DNA of 48,102 bases, from positions 1 to 48,102 of the forward strand of contig JAJRTL010000104.1 of assembly GCA_024278315.1 (NCBI GenBank), written 5' to 3'. Below are positions 25,383 through 34,776 of the stretch, piece by piece. This DNA comes from Planctomycetota bacterium. Lineage in GTDB: Bacteria > Planctomycetota > UBA1135 > GCA-002748355. The translations under genes were made by a program, and so were the position numbers. The first letter of the stretch is position 1. Each line of letters opens with the position of its first letter. Under the pieces are notes generated by a model. It worked only from the letters and a program-made list of their open reading frames with translations. It was not told the DNA's origin and searched no databases.

Positions 25383-26531
25383 TCAACCCTTGAGGTTCTG
25401 CATGAGACTCATCATCGGCTGGAGGAGAGCGAAGACGACGTAACCGACGAAGACGGCCAGGATGACGATGATGATCGGCTCCAGCATTTTGAAGACGATG
25501 TCCACCGTACGATCCACTTCGATGTCATAGCGATCCGCGATGCGTACCAGCATACGGTCCAGCTCGCCGGTCTGCTCACCGACGTCGACCATGTTGACGA
25601 TGATATCATCGAAGATGCCGGACTGCCCCATGGGCTGAGCGATGCCCTCGCCTTCGCGGATCGAGGCGACGATTCCGTCCACGGCATTCTCCATGACCAC
25701 GTTCCGCACGGAGGCCTTGATGATCTGGAGCGCCTCCAGGTGGGGAACACCACTCTCGATGAGTGTCCCGAAGGTGCGTGAAAAGCGCGCCACGAGGGTC
25801 TTGCGGATCAAGAGCCCGAAGAGAGGGAACTTGAGGCGCGTCCTGTCTCGCCAGAGATGGTAGCCCGGGATGCGCTGCACCATCAGGATATGGAGGAAGA
25901 CCAGTGCGGGCACGACCAGGAACCAGACCCACCACTTCTCGACGATGAAGTAGGAGATGGCGATCAAGCTCTGGGTGAGAGGTGGCAGGTCCTTCTTCCC
26001 GAGAAGCTGCTGGAAGATGTTCTTGAACTCCGGCACTACGAAGATCATCACGCCTGCAATGACCAGTCCAGCGATCACTACGACAGCGATGGGATAGGCG
26101 AGAGCCCCCTTGACCTTGGCCTTGATCTGCTCGGACTTCTCCATGAAGTCCGCCAACCTCTCCAGGATGGTCTCCTGGATACCACCCGCCTCGCCCGCGC
26201 GGATCATGTTGGTGTAGAGGCGATCGAAGACCTTGGGGTATTTCTCCAGGGCCTCGGAGAGTGGAGTTCCCCCTTCTACGTCCTCCGCCACCCCAGCGAT
26301 GATGCGCTTGAGAGCACCGGGCTTCATCTGCCCCTCGAGGATATAGAGGCTACGCACGACCGGGATGCCCGCTTCGAGGAGCGTGGCCAGCTGCGTCGTG
26401 AACTGCGTCAGTGCGGCGGCACCGACCCGTCCGAGTCCGAACAGTGGCTTCTTCTGTCCATCTGCCGCTGCTGATGTGGCTGCCGCTTGGGGACGGGCAA
26501 CTTTGACGTTCCGCTGGAGTTTCTTCGGCAT
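25383..26531 (-). CDS. pilC: Type IV pilus/type II secretion platform protein PilC/GspF
   Basis: The product is an inner-membrane platform protein that couples the assembly ATPase to pilin polymerisation. Two GspF repeats are visible. The first is FTTQLATLLEAGIPVVRSLYIL with the following helices and MIRAGEAGGIQETILERLA. The second is FSRTFGTLIESGVPHLEALQII with MVDVGEQTGELDRMLVRIA. Three membrane helices sit at the usual places. The N-terminus is Ala/Lys-rich and short. It is separated from its ATPases by the kinase, lipoprotein and phosphatase genes. A 150-bp leader with an 11-bp inverted repeat precedes it, so it may have its own promoter or leader control. Confidence 0.95.
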   Translation of the reverse strand: MPKKLQRNVKVARPQAAATSAAADGQKKPLFGLGRVGAAALTQFTTQLATLLEAGIPVVRSLYILEGQMKPGALKRIIAGVAEDVEGGTPLSEALEKYPKVFDRLYTNMIRAGEAGGIQETILERLADFMEKSEQIKAKVKGALAYPIAVVVIAGLVIAGVMIFVVPEFKNIFQQLLGKKDLPPLTQSLIAISYFIVEKWWVWFLVVPALVFLHILMVQRIPGYHLWRDRTRLKFPLFGLLIRKTLVARFSRTFGTLIESGVPHLEALQIIKASVRNVVMENAVDGIVASIREGEGIAQPMGQSGIFDDIIVNMVDVGEQTGELDRMLVRIADRYDIEVDRTVDIVFKMLEPIIIVILAVFVGYVVFALLQPMMSLMQNLKG

Positions 26532-26578
26532 CGAGCTCTCGAACCTCGACCGGGCACCTGGACAGGCTTCCAGCTAGA

Positions 26579-26675
26579 GGATCCTGGGGTAGGACTGATT
26601 GGGGATACCGAGGGCACGGCCATCCGGACTATGTAAATTAGCGAAAGAGGAGCCCTGAACACAGCCCCAGGATCC
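26579..26675 (-). promoter_or_regulatory. pilC leader bounded by an 11-bp inverted repeat
   Basis: GGATCCTGGGG (26579-26589) and CCCCAGGATCC (26665-26675) are perfect inverted repeats 75 bp apart in the 150-bp gap between the PP2C gene and pilC. The space between them contains the only AT-rich patch of the gap (ATGTAAATTAGCG), where a promoter for pilC could lie. As RNA the arms could form a long stem closing a structured leader. Confidence 0.4.
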
Positions 26676-26681
26676 AAGCAT

Positions 26682-27581
26682 TCAGTCGATCAACAAGGCG
26701 ATGAGGACGAAGAGGATGCCGAGCAGCGCCAGGAGCAATGGCCAGCGTCGTTCGAAGATGCCAGGGAGGATCGAAGACACCCCATCCCAGGGAGGGGCGC
26801 TGACCTCGGTCTCCTCGATCTCCCGCGTGAGAAGGCCGGGCCGAGATCCGGAAACCCGCTTGACGGCCAGGAGGCTCGCGTTGTCCTGACCATCCCGGAC
26901 CAGGGCGATCTGGACAAGCTCCTGCGCTGCCTCCTCGATGCCTGCACCATCGATGGAGGTCCGGATCTCCTCTTTGGAGACGCTGTTCCAGAAGCCATCG
27001 CTCATGAGCAGGAGACTCTCCCCCTCTTCCAGCCTGAGCGAAAAGTCATCCGCGATCTCCTGCTGTCCGCCCACTCCCAGCGCCCGGGTGAGGATATGGT
27101 CCATCCCTGGACTGGTATGGAGTTCGGAGACCCATCGATCCTCCCCGTGGGAGAGATAGAGACACCGGGAGTCGCCGATGTGGAGACCGACTACCTCGGT
27201 GCCGCGAATGACCAGCGCGGTCAGGGTCGTGCCCATGTCCGCGAACTCTGGCTTGCGACGGGCTTCTGCCGCGACCGCCCTGCAAGCCCGGTCGAAGGCC
27301 CGATGCAGGAGAGGAGCCAACTCGGGCAGCGATTCTTCTTGCGCCTCGGCCTTTTCACAAGCATCCAGGAATCCCGCCAAGAAACCTCGCAAGGCGGCCC
27401 GACTGGCCTCGGCACCGCCGAGCAGCCCCCCCATTACATCCGCCAGGGCGAAGAGGCGCCCACGCCTCTCGAACAGCTTCTCCTCGAGAGGCTCGTAGAG
27501 CAGGATGTCGTCCTGATTCTCGGGTCGAACCGGCCCCTTGGCCGAGACGAACGCCACATCCAGATCCTCCCTGATCCTCAT
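26682..27581 (-). CDS. PP2C-family Ser/Thr phosphatase with C-terminal membrane anchor
   Basis: The PP2C motifs are in order: GPVRPENQDD (16-25), FALADVMGGLLGG (D48 keeps the metal ligand, but the usual DGMGG glycine is Val), MGTTLTALV, GLHIGDSRCLYL, LLLMSDGFWNSV and GQDNASLLAV. A single hydrophobic helix at about 279-297 anchors the C-terminus. It should remove phosphate from Ser/Thr residues at the membrane. Its ATG shares one base with the TGA of the lipoprotein gene, which itself overlaps the kinase gene, so kinase and phosphatase are almost certainly produced together and likely act on the same targets. Confidence 0.9.
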   Translation of the reverse strand: MRIREDLDVAFVSAKGPVRPENQDDILLYEPLEEKLFERRGRLFALADVMGGLLGGAEASRAALRGFLAGFLDACEKAEAQEESLPELAPLLHRAFDRACRAVAAEARRKPEFADMGTTLTALVIRGTEVVGLHIGDSRCLYLSHGEDRWVSELHTSPGMDHILTRALGVGGQQEIADDFSLRLEEGESLLLMSDGFWNSVSKEEIRTSIDGAGIEEAAQELVQIALVRDGQDNASLLAVKRVSGSRPGLLTREIEETEVSAPPWDGVSSILPGIFERRWPLLLALLGILFVLIALLID

Positions 27582-28795
27582 CAGCGTTCCAACGTGAGGG
27601 TCGAGGAGACACGCTGACCCGAGAGTGTCAGGACGAGGACACGGACCTGGGCCTTCCGGGGCAACCCGGACAACTCTGCCTGATACCGCTGCAGATCGAG
27701 CCTCGGAACCATGTGTCGGGATCGATAGAACCTTGTTCGAAAGTCCTGAACCCTCTGATCATCCGCTTGCTTTCCGTTGATCCAGATCTCCATGAACTTG
27801 ATCTCTTGCGGACTCTGCACCATGAGGCTCACCTTTCGGCCTCGCTGCTCCTTGAGTTCGAGACGGAAGTCCAGCTCGCGAAGCAACTGCTCCCGGGTCT
27901 CCTCGCTCTTGAGCCGCGCTACGAGCTTGAGCAGCAGCTGACGTTTGACCTCTTCTCTCACGACCGGGGCAACGACCTCCTCGTCACTGCCCACCAGCGG
28001 GGGCGGGATGAGGATGTGCAACACGATCTTCCAGAAACCTGCGCGCTGGAAGAGCGACAGGTCCATGGGATCGGAGGTCACCGAGAGAGTGAGAACGCGT
28101 CGCCCGGTGTAGACATCCCTCAGACTGGCCTTGAGCCTTGCCTGCGATTCGAATCGAGTGTCGGGGATCAAGCCTCCCAGACCCACGAGCAGCCAAACGG
28201 CACCTGCCACGGGCCAGGTATTCGTCACACCCTGGACGAGGATAGGAGCCTCCTCGAGTCCTTCGATCACGAGGATCAGATCCGCACCCGCATCCTCGGC
28301 ACGTTTCCGCGCGATGCCGAGATCCTTGCCCATGTGGGATTCCATCGCAAGAGCCTCTCGCTCTCCCATCGTATCGGAGGGCAGGACGATGAGCGCACTG
28401 GTCACCCGCCCCTTGACCAGGGTCTCCCGGATGGTCTCGAACAGGATGGGCTCCGCCACGCCTTCGACAAAGGTCTTCGGCGTAAGCACGCGCTCATCCT
28501 GTGTTTCCTGCTCGCCCTGGCTCTCGTCATCAGCACCCTCTGAGTTCTCAGGCTTGGGAGACGATCGCTGCTCGGGCCGGAGGATGGCCCCTCCTCCCAG
28601 GGCCAACTTGTAGGAGATGGGAGGAAACCGCGCCAGGTAGTCCAGATCCTGGACACTGCCACCGGCCGAACAGGAGGGGAAGAGACCACAGAACAGCAGG
28701 AGAAGGGCAGCGACCACCCCACAGGGAAACCGATCCCTACTCGCCGGTCGGGCGAAAGGGGATCCATGGTTCGAAGATCTCGACTCCGAACTCAC
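27581..28795 (-). CDS. Lipoprotein between kinase and PP2C
   Basis: I chose the GTG at 28795, which overlaps the kinase stop as GTGA. The 29203 start in the track lies in the kinase gene. The N-terminus is Arg-containing, followed by a hydrophobic stretch and LFPSC, a plausible lipobox (C42). The 404-aa product has a poorly conserved Glu/Ser-rich segment and an alpha/beta region with SALIVLPSDTMG and ADLILVIEGL. A strand SQARLKASLRDVYTGRRVLTL suggests a TolB-N/DUF4136-like surface-lipoprotein fold. Near the C-terminus lie VSLMVQSPQEIKFMEIWING and a final beta stretch. I do not recognise the family. Coupling suggests it assists or is sensed by the kinase. Confidence 0.75.
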   Translation of the reverse strand: MSSESRSSNHGSPFARPASRDRFPCGVVAALLLLFCGLFPSCSAGGSVQDLDYLARFPPISYKLALGGGAILRPEQRSSPKPENSEGADDESQGEQETQDERVLTPKTFVEGVAEPILFETIRETLVKGRVTSALIVLPSDTMGEREALAMESHMGKDLGIARKRAEDAGADLILVIEGLEEAPILVQGVTNTWPVAGAVWLLVGLGGLIPDTRFESQARLKASLRDVYTGRRVLTLSVTSDPMDLSLFQRAGFWKIVLHILIPPPLVGSDEEVVAPVVREEVKRQLLLKLVARLKSEETREQLLRELDFRLELKEQRGRKVSLMVQSPQEIKFMEIWINGKQADDQRVQDFRTRFYRSRHMVPRLDLQRYQAELSGLPRKAQVRVLVLTLSGQRVSSTLTLER

Positions 28796-31700
28796 TGCTT
28801 GCCCATCTTGGCCATATCCATGAATTTGCCGGTGCCTGCGAGGCGGAAGCCAACAACCCTGAGGAAGGGATTCTTGCGATCGCCAGACAGAATTCCATCT
28901 CTCTTGGCATTCTCGGTCCGCCTCACTCCCAGCAGTGCAGGATCTCCGAATCGAGCGGGCTTGCCGCCTGGCCCTGGGACCTTGAGATAGCCGAGATGGA
29001 GGGGATCGCGCCCGCGGAACGCGGGCTCCGCGAATCCCAAGCCTCGAATCACACCAAGCCGGACGATCTCGGGCGGAATCACGTCCTTCTTCCGGCCTTC
29101 GCGCCGATCCTGCGTGAACCGCAGATGCTCCGGATGACTGCCAATCAAGATTCTCACGACCTCTACGGCCGCACCTGCAGCCAGTGGGAGATCCTCGACC
29201 CATTCACGGACACCAAAGTCGACCCCATAGCATCTCGGCTCCATTCCTGCCCCCCGGACCGAGGAGAGACCCAAGCTGTAGTCTCCCACCTCTTTCAACT
29301 CCTCTCGGTTCAGAGGCCAGCGCCGGGGGTCGAGTCCAACCGCAGTCCTCGCCAATCTCACATGCATACGCCAGGCTTCTTCGACGCTCCTCCATTTCTG
29401 CCCGGGCACATAGAGTCCATTGAGATGATCCTGGCGTTGCTCTTGTGGAAAGCGATGCACCGCCGCCAACACGAGCTCTGCAGCGAAAGGCAGGCGCAAC
29501 ATGTCCGGGTTCCCAAAGGCCTGGAGCGAAAGCCAACGGCAGTAGGCAGAAGCCTGGTAGTAATCGATTCCAGTCACCGGCCGATCGCCATCGGCCTCGA
29601 CCAGTGCCTTCAAGTCCATATCGCGAAAGAGGCCTCCCAGCGGCTGAAGGCCGTCTCTCGTGAACCTCTTGGCGCCGAGCGGATCCTCTGCGTGTCCGAG
29701 CTGCTTGACGAGTGAAGCATCCACCTTGCCGCTGAGGATGTGTTCTACGAATCGGAGGTACTCACGTCGTGAAATCTCCGTTTGCGAGAGGAAGAACTCG
29801 GGCAGACTGACGACGATGATCGGTTTCGAGACGAGCAGCGTTCCTGGCAGATTCTGGAACCGGCTCCGCACGAGACCGAAGAGGAGTTCGTCGGCCCCCA
29901 GGAAGGGGATCATCTTCTGCTCGCTGACGGCTTGGGCCCGGTGGCTCCGAAGGATGCTCGCCAGATCCTGAACCCGAAGGAGACTCCGCATCGGCTGGAA
30001 GCGCAGCTCGATGTCGCTGTGATCACCCGCGGGAGTCTGGATCCGGAATCGACGAGAGATCCCAGCGAGCTTGCCGAACTCAGCCTTGCTCGTGCCCTCC
30101 AGTCCACACCAGCGACGGACCTTGTCGAACTCCAGGACCGCACTTCCGCGACTCCCACCCCCCTTTCGAGGCTCCACATCGAGCAGGACTGCGGCATCCA
30201 TGTCTGCCACCTGCCAAGAAGGACTGAGCCGCACACGCGTCCCTGTCTGGAAAACCTGTGGGAAATCCAAGGTCAATCGGACCTGACTCCCATACTCAAA
30301 GAAGATGTCCTGGCTCAAGGGCCCACGCGAATCGTGCCGGCAATCCAGGAAGGGAAGCAAACGGCTTTCACCGACCTGGACGTGTTCCTCCAAACCCGCC
30401 GAATCCACGAGAGTTCGCCCGAGATCATCGAGGGCCTCGAGGGCGAAGCGGTTTCGTCCCCGATCCAGGAGGACCAAGGGACTCCCACTGCTGAGTTCGG
30501 ATACACGCCTCCAACCCGACGGTCCCGACTGCCACAACCATGCCTTCGCACCTGATTCGGGAGGACGATCGAGCGCCAGGTGCTGTCCCAGTCGGATGCG
30601 GAATTCGTCTGAGCCCTTCCGCTCCAGGAAGCCTGCCTGGACGAGTTGTCCCGACCACAAACGACCCGACATCCACTCCTTCCGGCGGGCGATCGATGGC
30701 GCCTTGGGAAGCAAGCGAACCTCGAGCGTTCGACTCCGCAAGAGAAGACGACCGGTCTTCGCAACGCGATGCTGGAATCGCAGAACGAATTCAGAGGCGG
30801 GATTCAATGACGCATCGAGCCAGACGATGCAAAGACCTGCAGAATGGACCTGCATCCGGACTCCTGAGGGCAGGCCTTGCGTCTGGAGCTGCGGTTCGTA
30901 GTCGGGGTTGCACTGGTAGACCAGGAGGAAGGGGGGCTTTTCGAGGAGCAGGGTTCGGCCGTCAGCCGTGAAAAGGAAAGGGGCCTGTCTGCCCTGTGAC
31001 AATGGGCGACTCCTGAAGCTCGACTTCAGATCCAATACACGCAGTGCGAACCGCTGGGAGTAGAGCCGGCTCTGATTGCCCAGATTGTCCACGAGCCGGA
31101 ACTCCAGAAGCAAGTTCTCCTGGTCAGCCAGGTCAGGAAGATCCAAGTGGACGCGGATCTTGCCTGGTTCGACATCGAAGGGCACCGACCGGGCTTTCGA
31201 CGCCCCACTCCCAGTTCCCACCTGCACTTCGACGCGCTGGATGTCTCCAGGAACGACATCCGAAGACAGCCAGAGCAGGATCTCGCACCGCTCCCCAGCA
31301 AGGAGAAGATCCTGGCTACCCTCCGCACTCTCGGCAGCGCGAATCTCGGGAACAGAGAGATCCACATGCTCGAGGATCTGGTTCCAAGGCTCCGACACAC
31401 GCCCCGACAGATCCCGGAGTTCCACCCTCAGATTGGCCGGACTGCCTGAGGCGGTGCCTGGCTTGCCCCGGAGGATCCTCCCCAACTCGATCCGAAGGAT
31501 GCCGCTTTCCTGCACCGGCCTCGTGAACCGGTGTAACGCTCGGCTCTGGGCATCCAACAGTTGGAAGGTCACCTCGACGGGGAGACCGTCCTCCTCGACG
31601 CGAGCAACGAAGACACTGTCCTGCAAGAGGACCTTTCCTCCCCCACGACTTTCCAATCTGGCCTCGGCGAATCGCGGAGCCCTCAAATCCACGAAGAGCT

Positions 31701-33078
31701 TCGCGTGGGCCACCGATCGCCCCTCCCTCCGGAAGGAAAGCGTGACTCGGCCTCCTCTGGCCTTCACGGCTTCGTAGAACTCACGCCAGCCCGAATCCTC
31801 CTTCACCGAGAAGGACAGATCCGGGCCCTTCCTTCGCCCCTTCAGTACAAAGGTCCGGCTACTCCCATCCGCGTAGAACAAGCAGTCCAACACGAGATCT
31901 CCAGGACCAATGCCATGTGCCTCGAAGGTCTGCTCACGCAATTCCTCGAGTTGCAAGGCCTGCGGCTTCGCATCATCACGAGGGAGAGCCGAACTCAGGC
32001 GAATACTGCCCGGTCTCGCCATGAGAGTGGCCTCGGATCTTCGCGTGAGGCTCAGGGTCAGCAGCACCAACCCAGCCAGGAAGATGACGATCGATGCAGC
32101 CCGTTGCAGGGGGCGTTTGGGACGACGGATCGCACGGATCCGCTCCAAGGCCTCCGTGGCCGACGAAGGTCGTGCCGTGACATCCTTGGCCATCAGACGG
32201 CGAATCAGGCTCCCGAGTCGGCGCGGCGTCCCCCTGGGGAGCTCCAGTGGGAGCGCATCTTCCTCGAGCACCGCATGCACTCGCTCCTGTGTCGTCTCTC
32301 CTCCGTGTGGCAGAGTGCCCGTCAAGGCCTGGTAGGCGACTACCCCGAGCGAATAGAGATCTGCCTGCTGCGTCCCGGTCTCGCCTTGGAGAACCTCGGG
32401 TGCCGTGTAGGGAGGGTTGATCCAGAGTCCGGCTCCCTGCGCAGGGTCCTTCTCCTCCGGAATCTGGGCGATCCCGAGATCCAAGATCTTGAGGGAGGCG
32501 CTGCGGCCTCTCCGCGTCAGCATCAGGTTGGAAGGAGAAACATCCCGGTGTACCAGGCCAGCACGCCCCATCTCCTCGAGGGCATGGCAAGTGAGGTCCA
32601 GAAGTGTCAGCACCTGGGCTGGCTTCAGGATTCCCTCACGGTTCAGCAGGGCTTGAAGAGTCTCGCCCTCCACCAACTCCATCGCGATGTAGATAGAGCC
32701 CTCGTGGGTCTCCCCCACATCCAGGACCTGCGCAATGTGCTCCCCTCGGACCCGAGAGGCGCGCCTCGCCTCTGCCATCAGCTGCTCGCGGTATCGCGGG
32801 TCATTGGCGAAGCGAGCGTGAAGGACCTTGACCGCTGCAGGAGAGAGAGAGAGCTCGTGGACTGCGCGATAGACCGTGCCCATCCCGCCTCGCCCCAGAA
32901 CTCCGGTGATCCTGTACTTGCCGCCCACGAGGTGTCCGATCCATGGGCTCGCAGCGATCCCGCTGTCATCGCGACGTACCCAGGCCAACTCCATGAGATC
33001 CACCATCGGCACCTCGCAGGTGCCGCAGTGCTTCAATCCGGAGGCTGTATAGCCCTCGCAAACAGGACAGACCTTCAT
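28792..33078 (-). CDS. Membrane Ser/Thr kinase fused to a C-terminal FGE-sulfatase-like domain
   Basis: This 1428-aa protein begins with a small zinc ribbon (CPVC 4-7, CGTC 18-21). The Hanks kinase domain runs from about 55 to 318: glycine loop LGRGGMGTV, AAVKVL (K84), HRDVSPSN (D179), ILDLGIA (D200, DLG instead of DFG) and YTAPEV. A membrane helix at about 326-345 leads to roughly 740 beta-rich extracytoplasmic residues without a family I recognise. From about 1085 an FGE-like domain follows (FFLSQTEISRREYLRFVEHI, RPVTGIDYYQASAYCRWLSL, CYGVDFGVREWVEDL). The HRDVSP form is common in myxobacterial kinases. It starts 9 bp after pilB and overlaps the lipoprotein gene, so it probably regulates the pilus system or envelope. 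Confidence 0.9.
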   Translation of the reverse strand: MKVCPVCEGYTASGLKHCGTCEVPMVDLMELAWVRRDDSGIAASPWIGHLVGGKYRITGVLGRGGMGTVYRAVHELSLSPAAVKVLHARFANDPRYREQLMAEARRASRVRGEHIAQVLDVGETHEGSIYIAMELVEGETLQALLNREGILKPAQVLTLLDLTCHALEEMGRAGLVHRDVSPSNLMLTRRGRSASLKILDLGIAQIPEEKDPAQGAGLWINPPYTAPEVLQGETGTQQADLYSLGVVAYQALTGTLPHGGETTQERVHAVLEEDALPLELPRGTPRRLGSLIRRLMAKDVTARPSSATEALERIRAIRRPKRPLQRAASIVIFLAGLVLLTLSLTRRSEATLMARPGSIRLSSALPRDDAKPQALQLEELREQTFEAHGIGPGDLVLDCLFYADGSSRTFVLKGRRKGPDLSFSVKEDSGWREFYEAVKARGGRVTLSFRREGRSVAHAKLFVDLRAPRFAEARLESRGGGKVLLQDSVFVARVEEDGLPVEVTFQLLDAQSRALHRFTRPVQESGILRIELGRILRGKPGTASGSPANLRVELRDLSGRVSEPWNQILEHVDLSVPEIRAAESAEGSQDLLLAGERCEILLWLSSDVVPGDIQRVEVQVGTGSGASKARSVPFDVEPGKIRVHLDLPDLADQENLLLEFRLVDNLGNQSRLYSQRFALRVLDLKSSFRSRPLSQGRQAPFLFTADGRTLLLEKPPFLLVYQCNPDYEPQLQTQGLPSGVRMQVHSAGLCIVWLDASLNPASEFVLRFQHRVAKTGRLLLRSRTLEVRLLPKAPSIARRKEWMSGRLWSGQLVQAGFLERKGSDEFRIRLGQHLALDRPPESGAKAWLWQSGPSGWRRVSELSSGSPLVLLDRGRNRFALEALDDLGRTLVDSAGLEEHVQVGESRLLPFLDCRHDSRGPLSQDIFFEYGSQVRLTLDFPQVFQTGTRVRLSPSWQVADMDAAVLLDVEPRKGGGSRGSAVLEFDKVRRWCGLEGTSKAEFGKLAGISRRFRIQTPAGDHSDIELRFQPMRSLLRVQDLASILRSHRAQAVSEQKMIPFLGADELLFGLVRSRFQNLPGTLLVSKPIIVVSLPEFFLSQTEISRREYLRFVEHILSGKVDASLVKQLGHAEDPLGAKRFTRDGLQPLGGLFRDMDLKALVEADGDRPVTGIDYYQASAYCRWLSLQAFGNPDMLRLPFAAELVLAAVHRFPQEQRQDHLNGLYVPGQKWRSVEEAWRMHVRLARTAVGLDPRRWPLNREELKEVGDYSLGLSSVRGAGMEPRCYGVDFGVREWVEDLPLAAGAAVEVVRILIGSHPEHLRFTQDRREGRKKDVIPPEIVRLGVIRGLGFAEPAFRGRDPLHLGYLKVPGPGGKPARFGDPALLGVRRTENAKRDGILSGDRKNPFLRVVGFRLAGTGKFMDMAKMGKQ

Positions 33079-33087
33079 GTCCCGATT

Positions 33088-34773
33088 CTACATCGTCTCC
33101 CTCAGGACCTCTTCCACGGTCGTGAGTCCGTCGAAAATCGCCAGTAGCCCACTATCACGGAGGGATCGCATCCCCTCCTTGCGTGCCTGCTCACGAAGCC
33201 TGCCCGTCGGCGCCTCCTCCAGAATGGCCATCTTGAGTGCTTCGCTCACCTCCATGATCTCGAAGATCGCGGTCCGACCGCGGAAACCGGTGAAGTTGCA
33301 GGTCTCGCAGCCCTTGCCATAGGAGAACTGTTTTCCCATGACCTCTTCCGCCGTCAGGGCCAATTCTCGCAAGACATTCTCGTCGGGCTCGTACATCTGC
33401 CGGCAATCCGCACAGACTCGCCGAATCAGACGCTGGGCGATGATGACCTCGACGGTGGAGGTCAGCAGGTAGGGCTCGACGCCCAGATCGAGCAGGCGCG
33501 TGATCGCCGAGGGCGCGTCGTTGGTGTGCAGGGTGGAAAACACGACATGACCCGTGAGGCTCGCCTCGATGGCGGTCCTGGCGGTGTCGCCATCGCGGAT
33601 CTCACCCACCAGGATCTTGTCCGGGTCCTGACGCAGGATCGTGCGCAGCACGGCTGAATAGGTCACGCCGATCTCCTCGTTGACGGGAACCTGCACGATT
33701 CCCTCGAGATCGTACTCGACCGGATCCTCCACCGTGATGAGCTTGACTCCTTCTTCGTTGGCCGCGTTGAGTGCCGCGTAGAGAGTCGTGGTCTTGCCGG
33801 ACCCGGTCGGTCCGGTGACGAGGACGATGCCGTGAGGGATACCCAAGACGCGCTTGAAGACGCGCTTCTCCTCCTCCCTGAGACCAATGGACTCGAGGTC
33901 CAGGGAGACCACGGAGCGATCGAGGATCCTCATCACGCAGGATTCGCCAAACATGGTCGGAAGCGTGGACACACGTAGATCGATGGGATGACTTCCGACG
34001 GAGAGCTCGATGCGTCCATCCTGGGGCACACGCGTCTCGGCGATATCCAGGTCGGCCATGACCTTCACGCGGGAGATCAAGGCGATGGCCAGGTGCGGGG
34101 GCGGAGCCTTCAACTCGTAGAGGACACCATCGACCCGGTAGCGGATCTTGAAGTCGTCCTCGAAGGGCTCGAGATGGATATCCGAGGCCTTGTCTCGAAC
34201 GGCTTGATACAGGATGAAGTTGAGCAGTTTGACGACTGGGGCGGCATTGGCCATCGCCTCCTTGTCATCCAGATCGAAGGTGCTGGAACCACTCGCGGTG
34301 AACTCCTCCACAGCATCCCCCAAGGCCCCCATGCCCTGATCCATCGTGCCGTAGACCTTCTCGATGGCCTCCGCCAGGGCAGTTGGCTGGGCCAATGCAC
34401 CCACCAGTTCGCAGCCCGCCTGGAAGGAGAGATCCTGGAGCACGGACAGGTTGAGAGGATCGCCCACGACGACGAGAAGCCGGTCCCCTTCCATGCGCAG
34501 TGGTAGACAGTTGTAGACCCTGGCAGAAGCCGAATCGATCTTGCCGATCAGGGCAACATCTGGCTGGAGTTCCTGGGCAGTAATGAACGGCAACCCCGCC
34601 TGTTGCGCCAAGCCCCGGCCCAGCTGCTCATGATCGATGTACCCGAGCTCAACGAGGATCTCACCGATCCTGCGATCACTTTCCTTCTGGAGCGTCAGGG
34701 CTTCCTGGACCATGCCCTCGTGGATGAACCCTAGTTCTTTGAGGGCCTGCCCCAGCAGTTTCCGGGCTGCCAT
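33088..34773 (-). CDS. pilB: Type IV pilus assembly ATPase PilB/GspE, copy 1
   Basis: A hexameric secretion ATPase that drives pilin polymerisation. The N-terminal MshEN-type domain (LLGQALKELGFI, RIGEILVELGYID) can bind c-di-GMP in some relatives. The ATPase shows Walker A GPTGSGKTTTLYAAL, the Asp box TVEDPVEYDLEGIVQ, Walker B KILVGEIRDGDTA, the His box GHVVFSTLHTNDA, and a C-terminal metal-binding pair CADC with CETC. Length 561 aa is normal. The Shine-Dalgarno GGAGG lies within the end of pilT, 3 bp upstream of which the stop falls, so pilT and this gene are coupled. The kinase gene starts 9 bp downstream. Confidence 0.93.
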   Translation of the reverse strand: MAARKLLGQALKELGFIHEGMVQEALTLQKESDRRIGEILVELGYIDHEQLGRGLAQQAGLPFITAQELQPDVALIGKIDSASARVYNCLPLRMEGDRLLVVVGDPLNLSVLQDLSFQAGCELVGALAQPTALAEAIEKVYGTMDQGMGALGDAVEEFTASGSSTFDLDDKEAMANAAPVVKLLNFILYQAVRDKASDIHLEPFEDDFKIRYRVDGVLYELKAPPPHLAIALISRVKVMADLDIAETRVPQDGRIELSVGSHPIDLRVSTLPTMFGESCVMRILDRSVVSLDLESIGLREEEKRVFKRVLGIPHGIVLVTGPTGSGKTTTLYAALNAANEEGVKLITVEDPVEYDLEGIVQVPVNEEIGVTYSAVLRTILRQDPDKILVGEIRDGDTARTAIEASLTGHVVFSTLHTNDAPSAITRLLDLGVEPYLLTSTVEVIIAQRLIRRVCADCRQMYEPDENVLRELALTAEEVMGKQFSYGKGCETCNFTGFRGRTAIFEIMEVSEALKMAILEEAPTGRLREQARKEGMRSLRDSGLLAIFDGLTTVEEVLRETM

Positions 34774-34776
34774 GTG

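Noticed and set aside
31561-33147. 528-aa plus-strand ORF opposite the kinase domain
   Set aside because: Antisense of the kinase and the end of pilB; no recognisable protein features.
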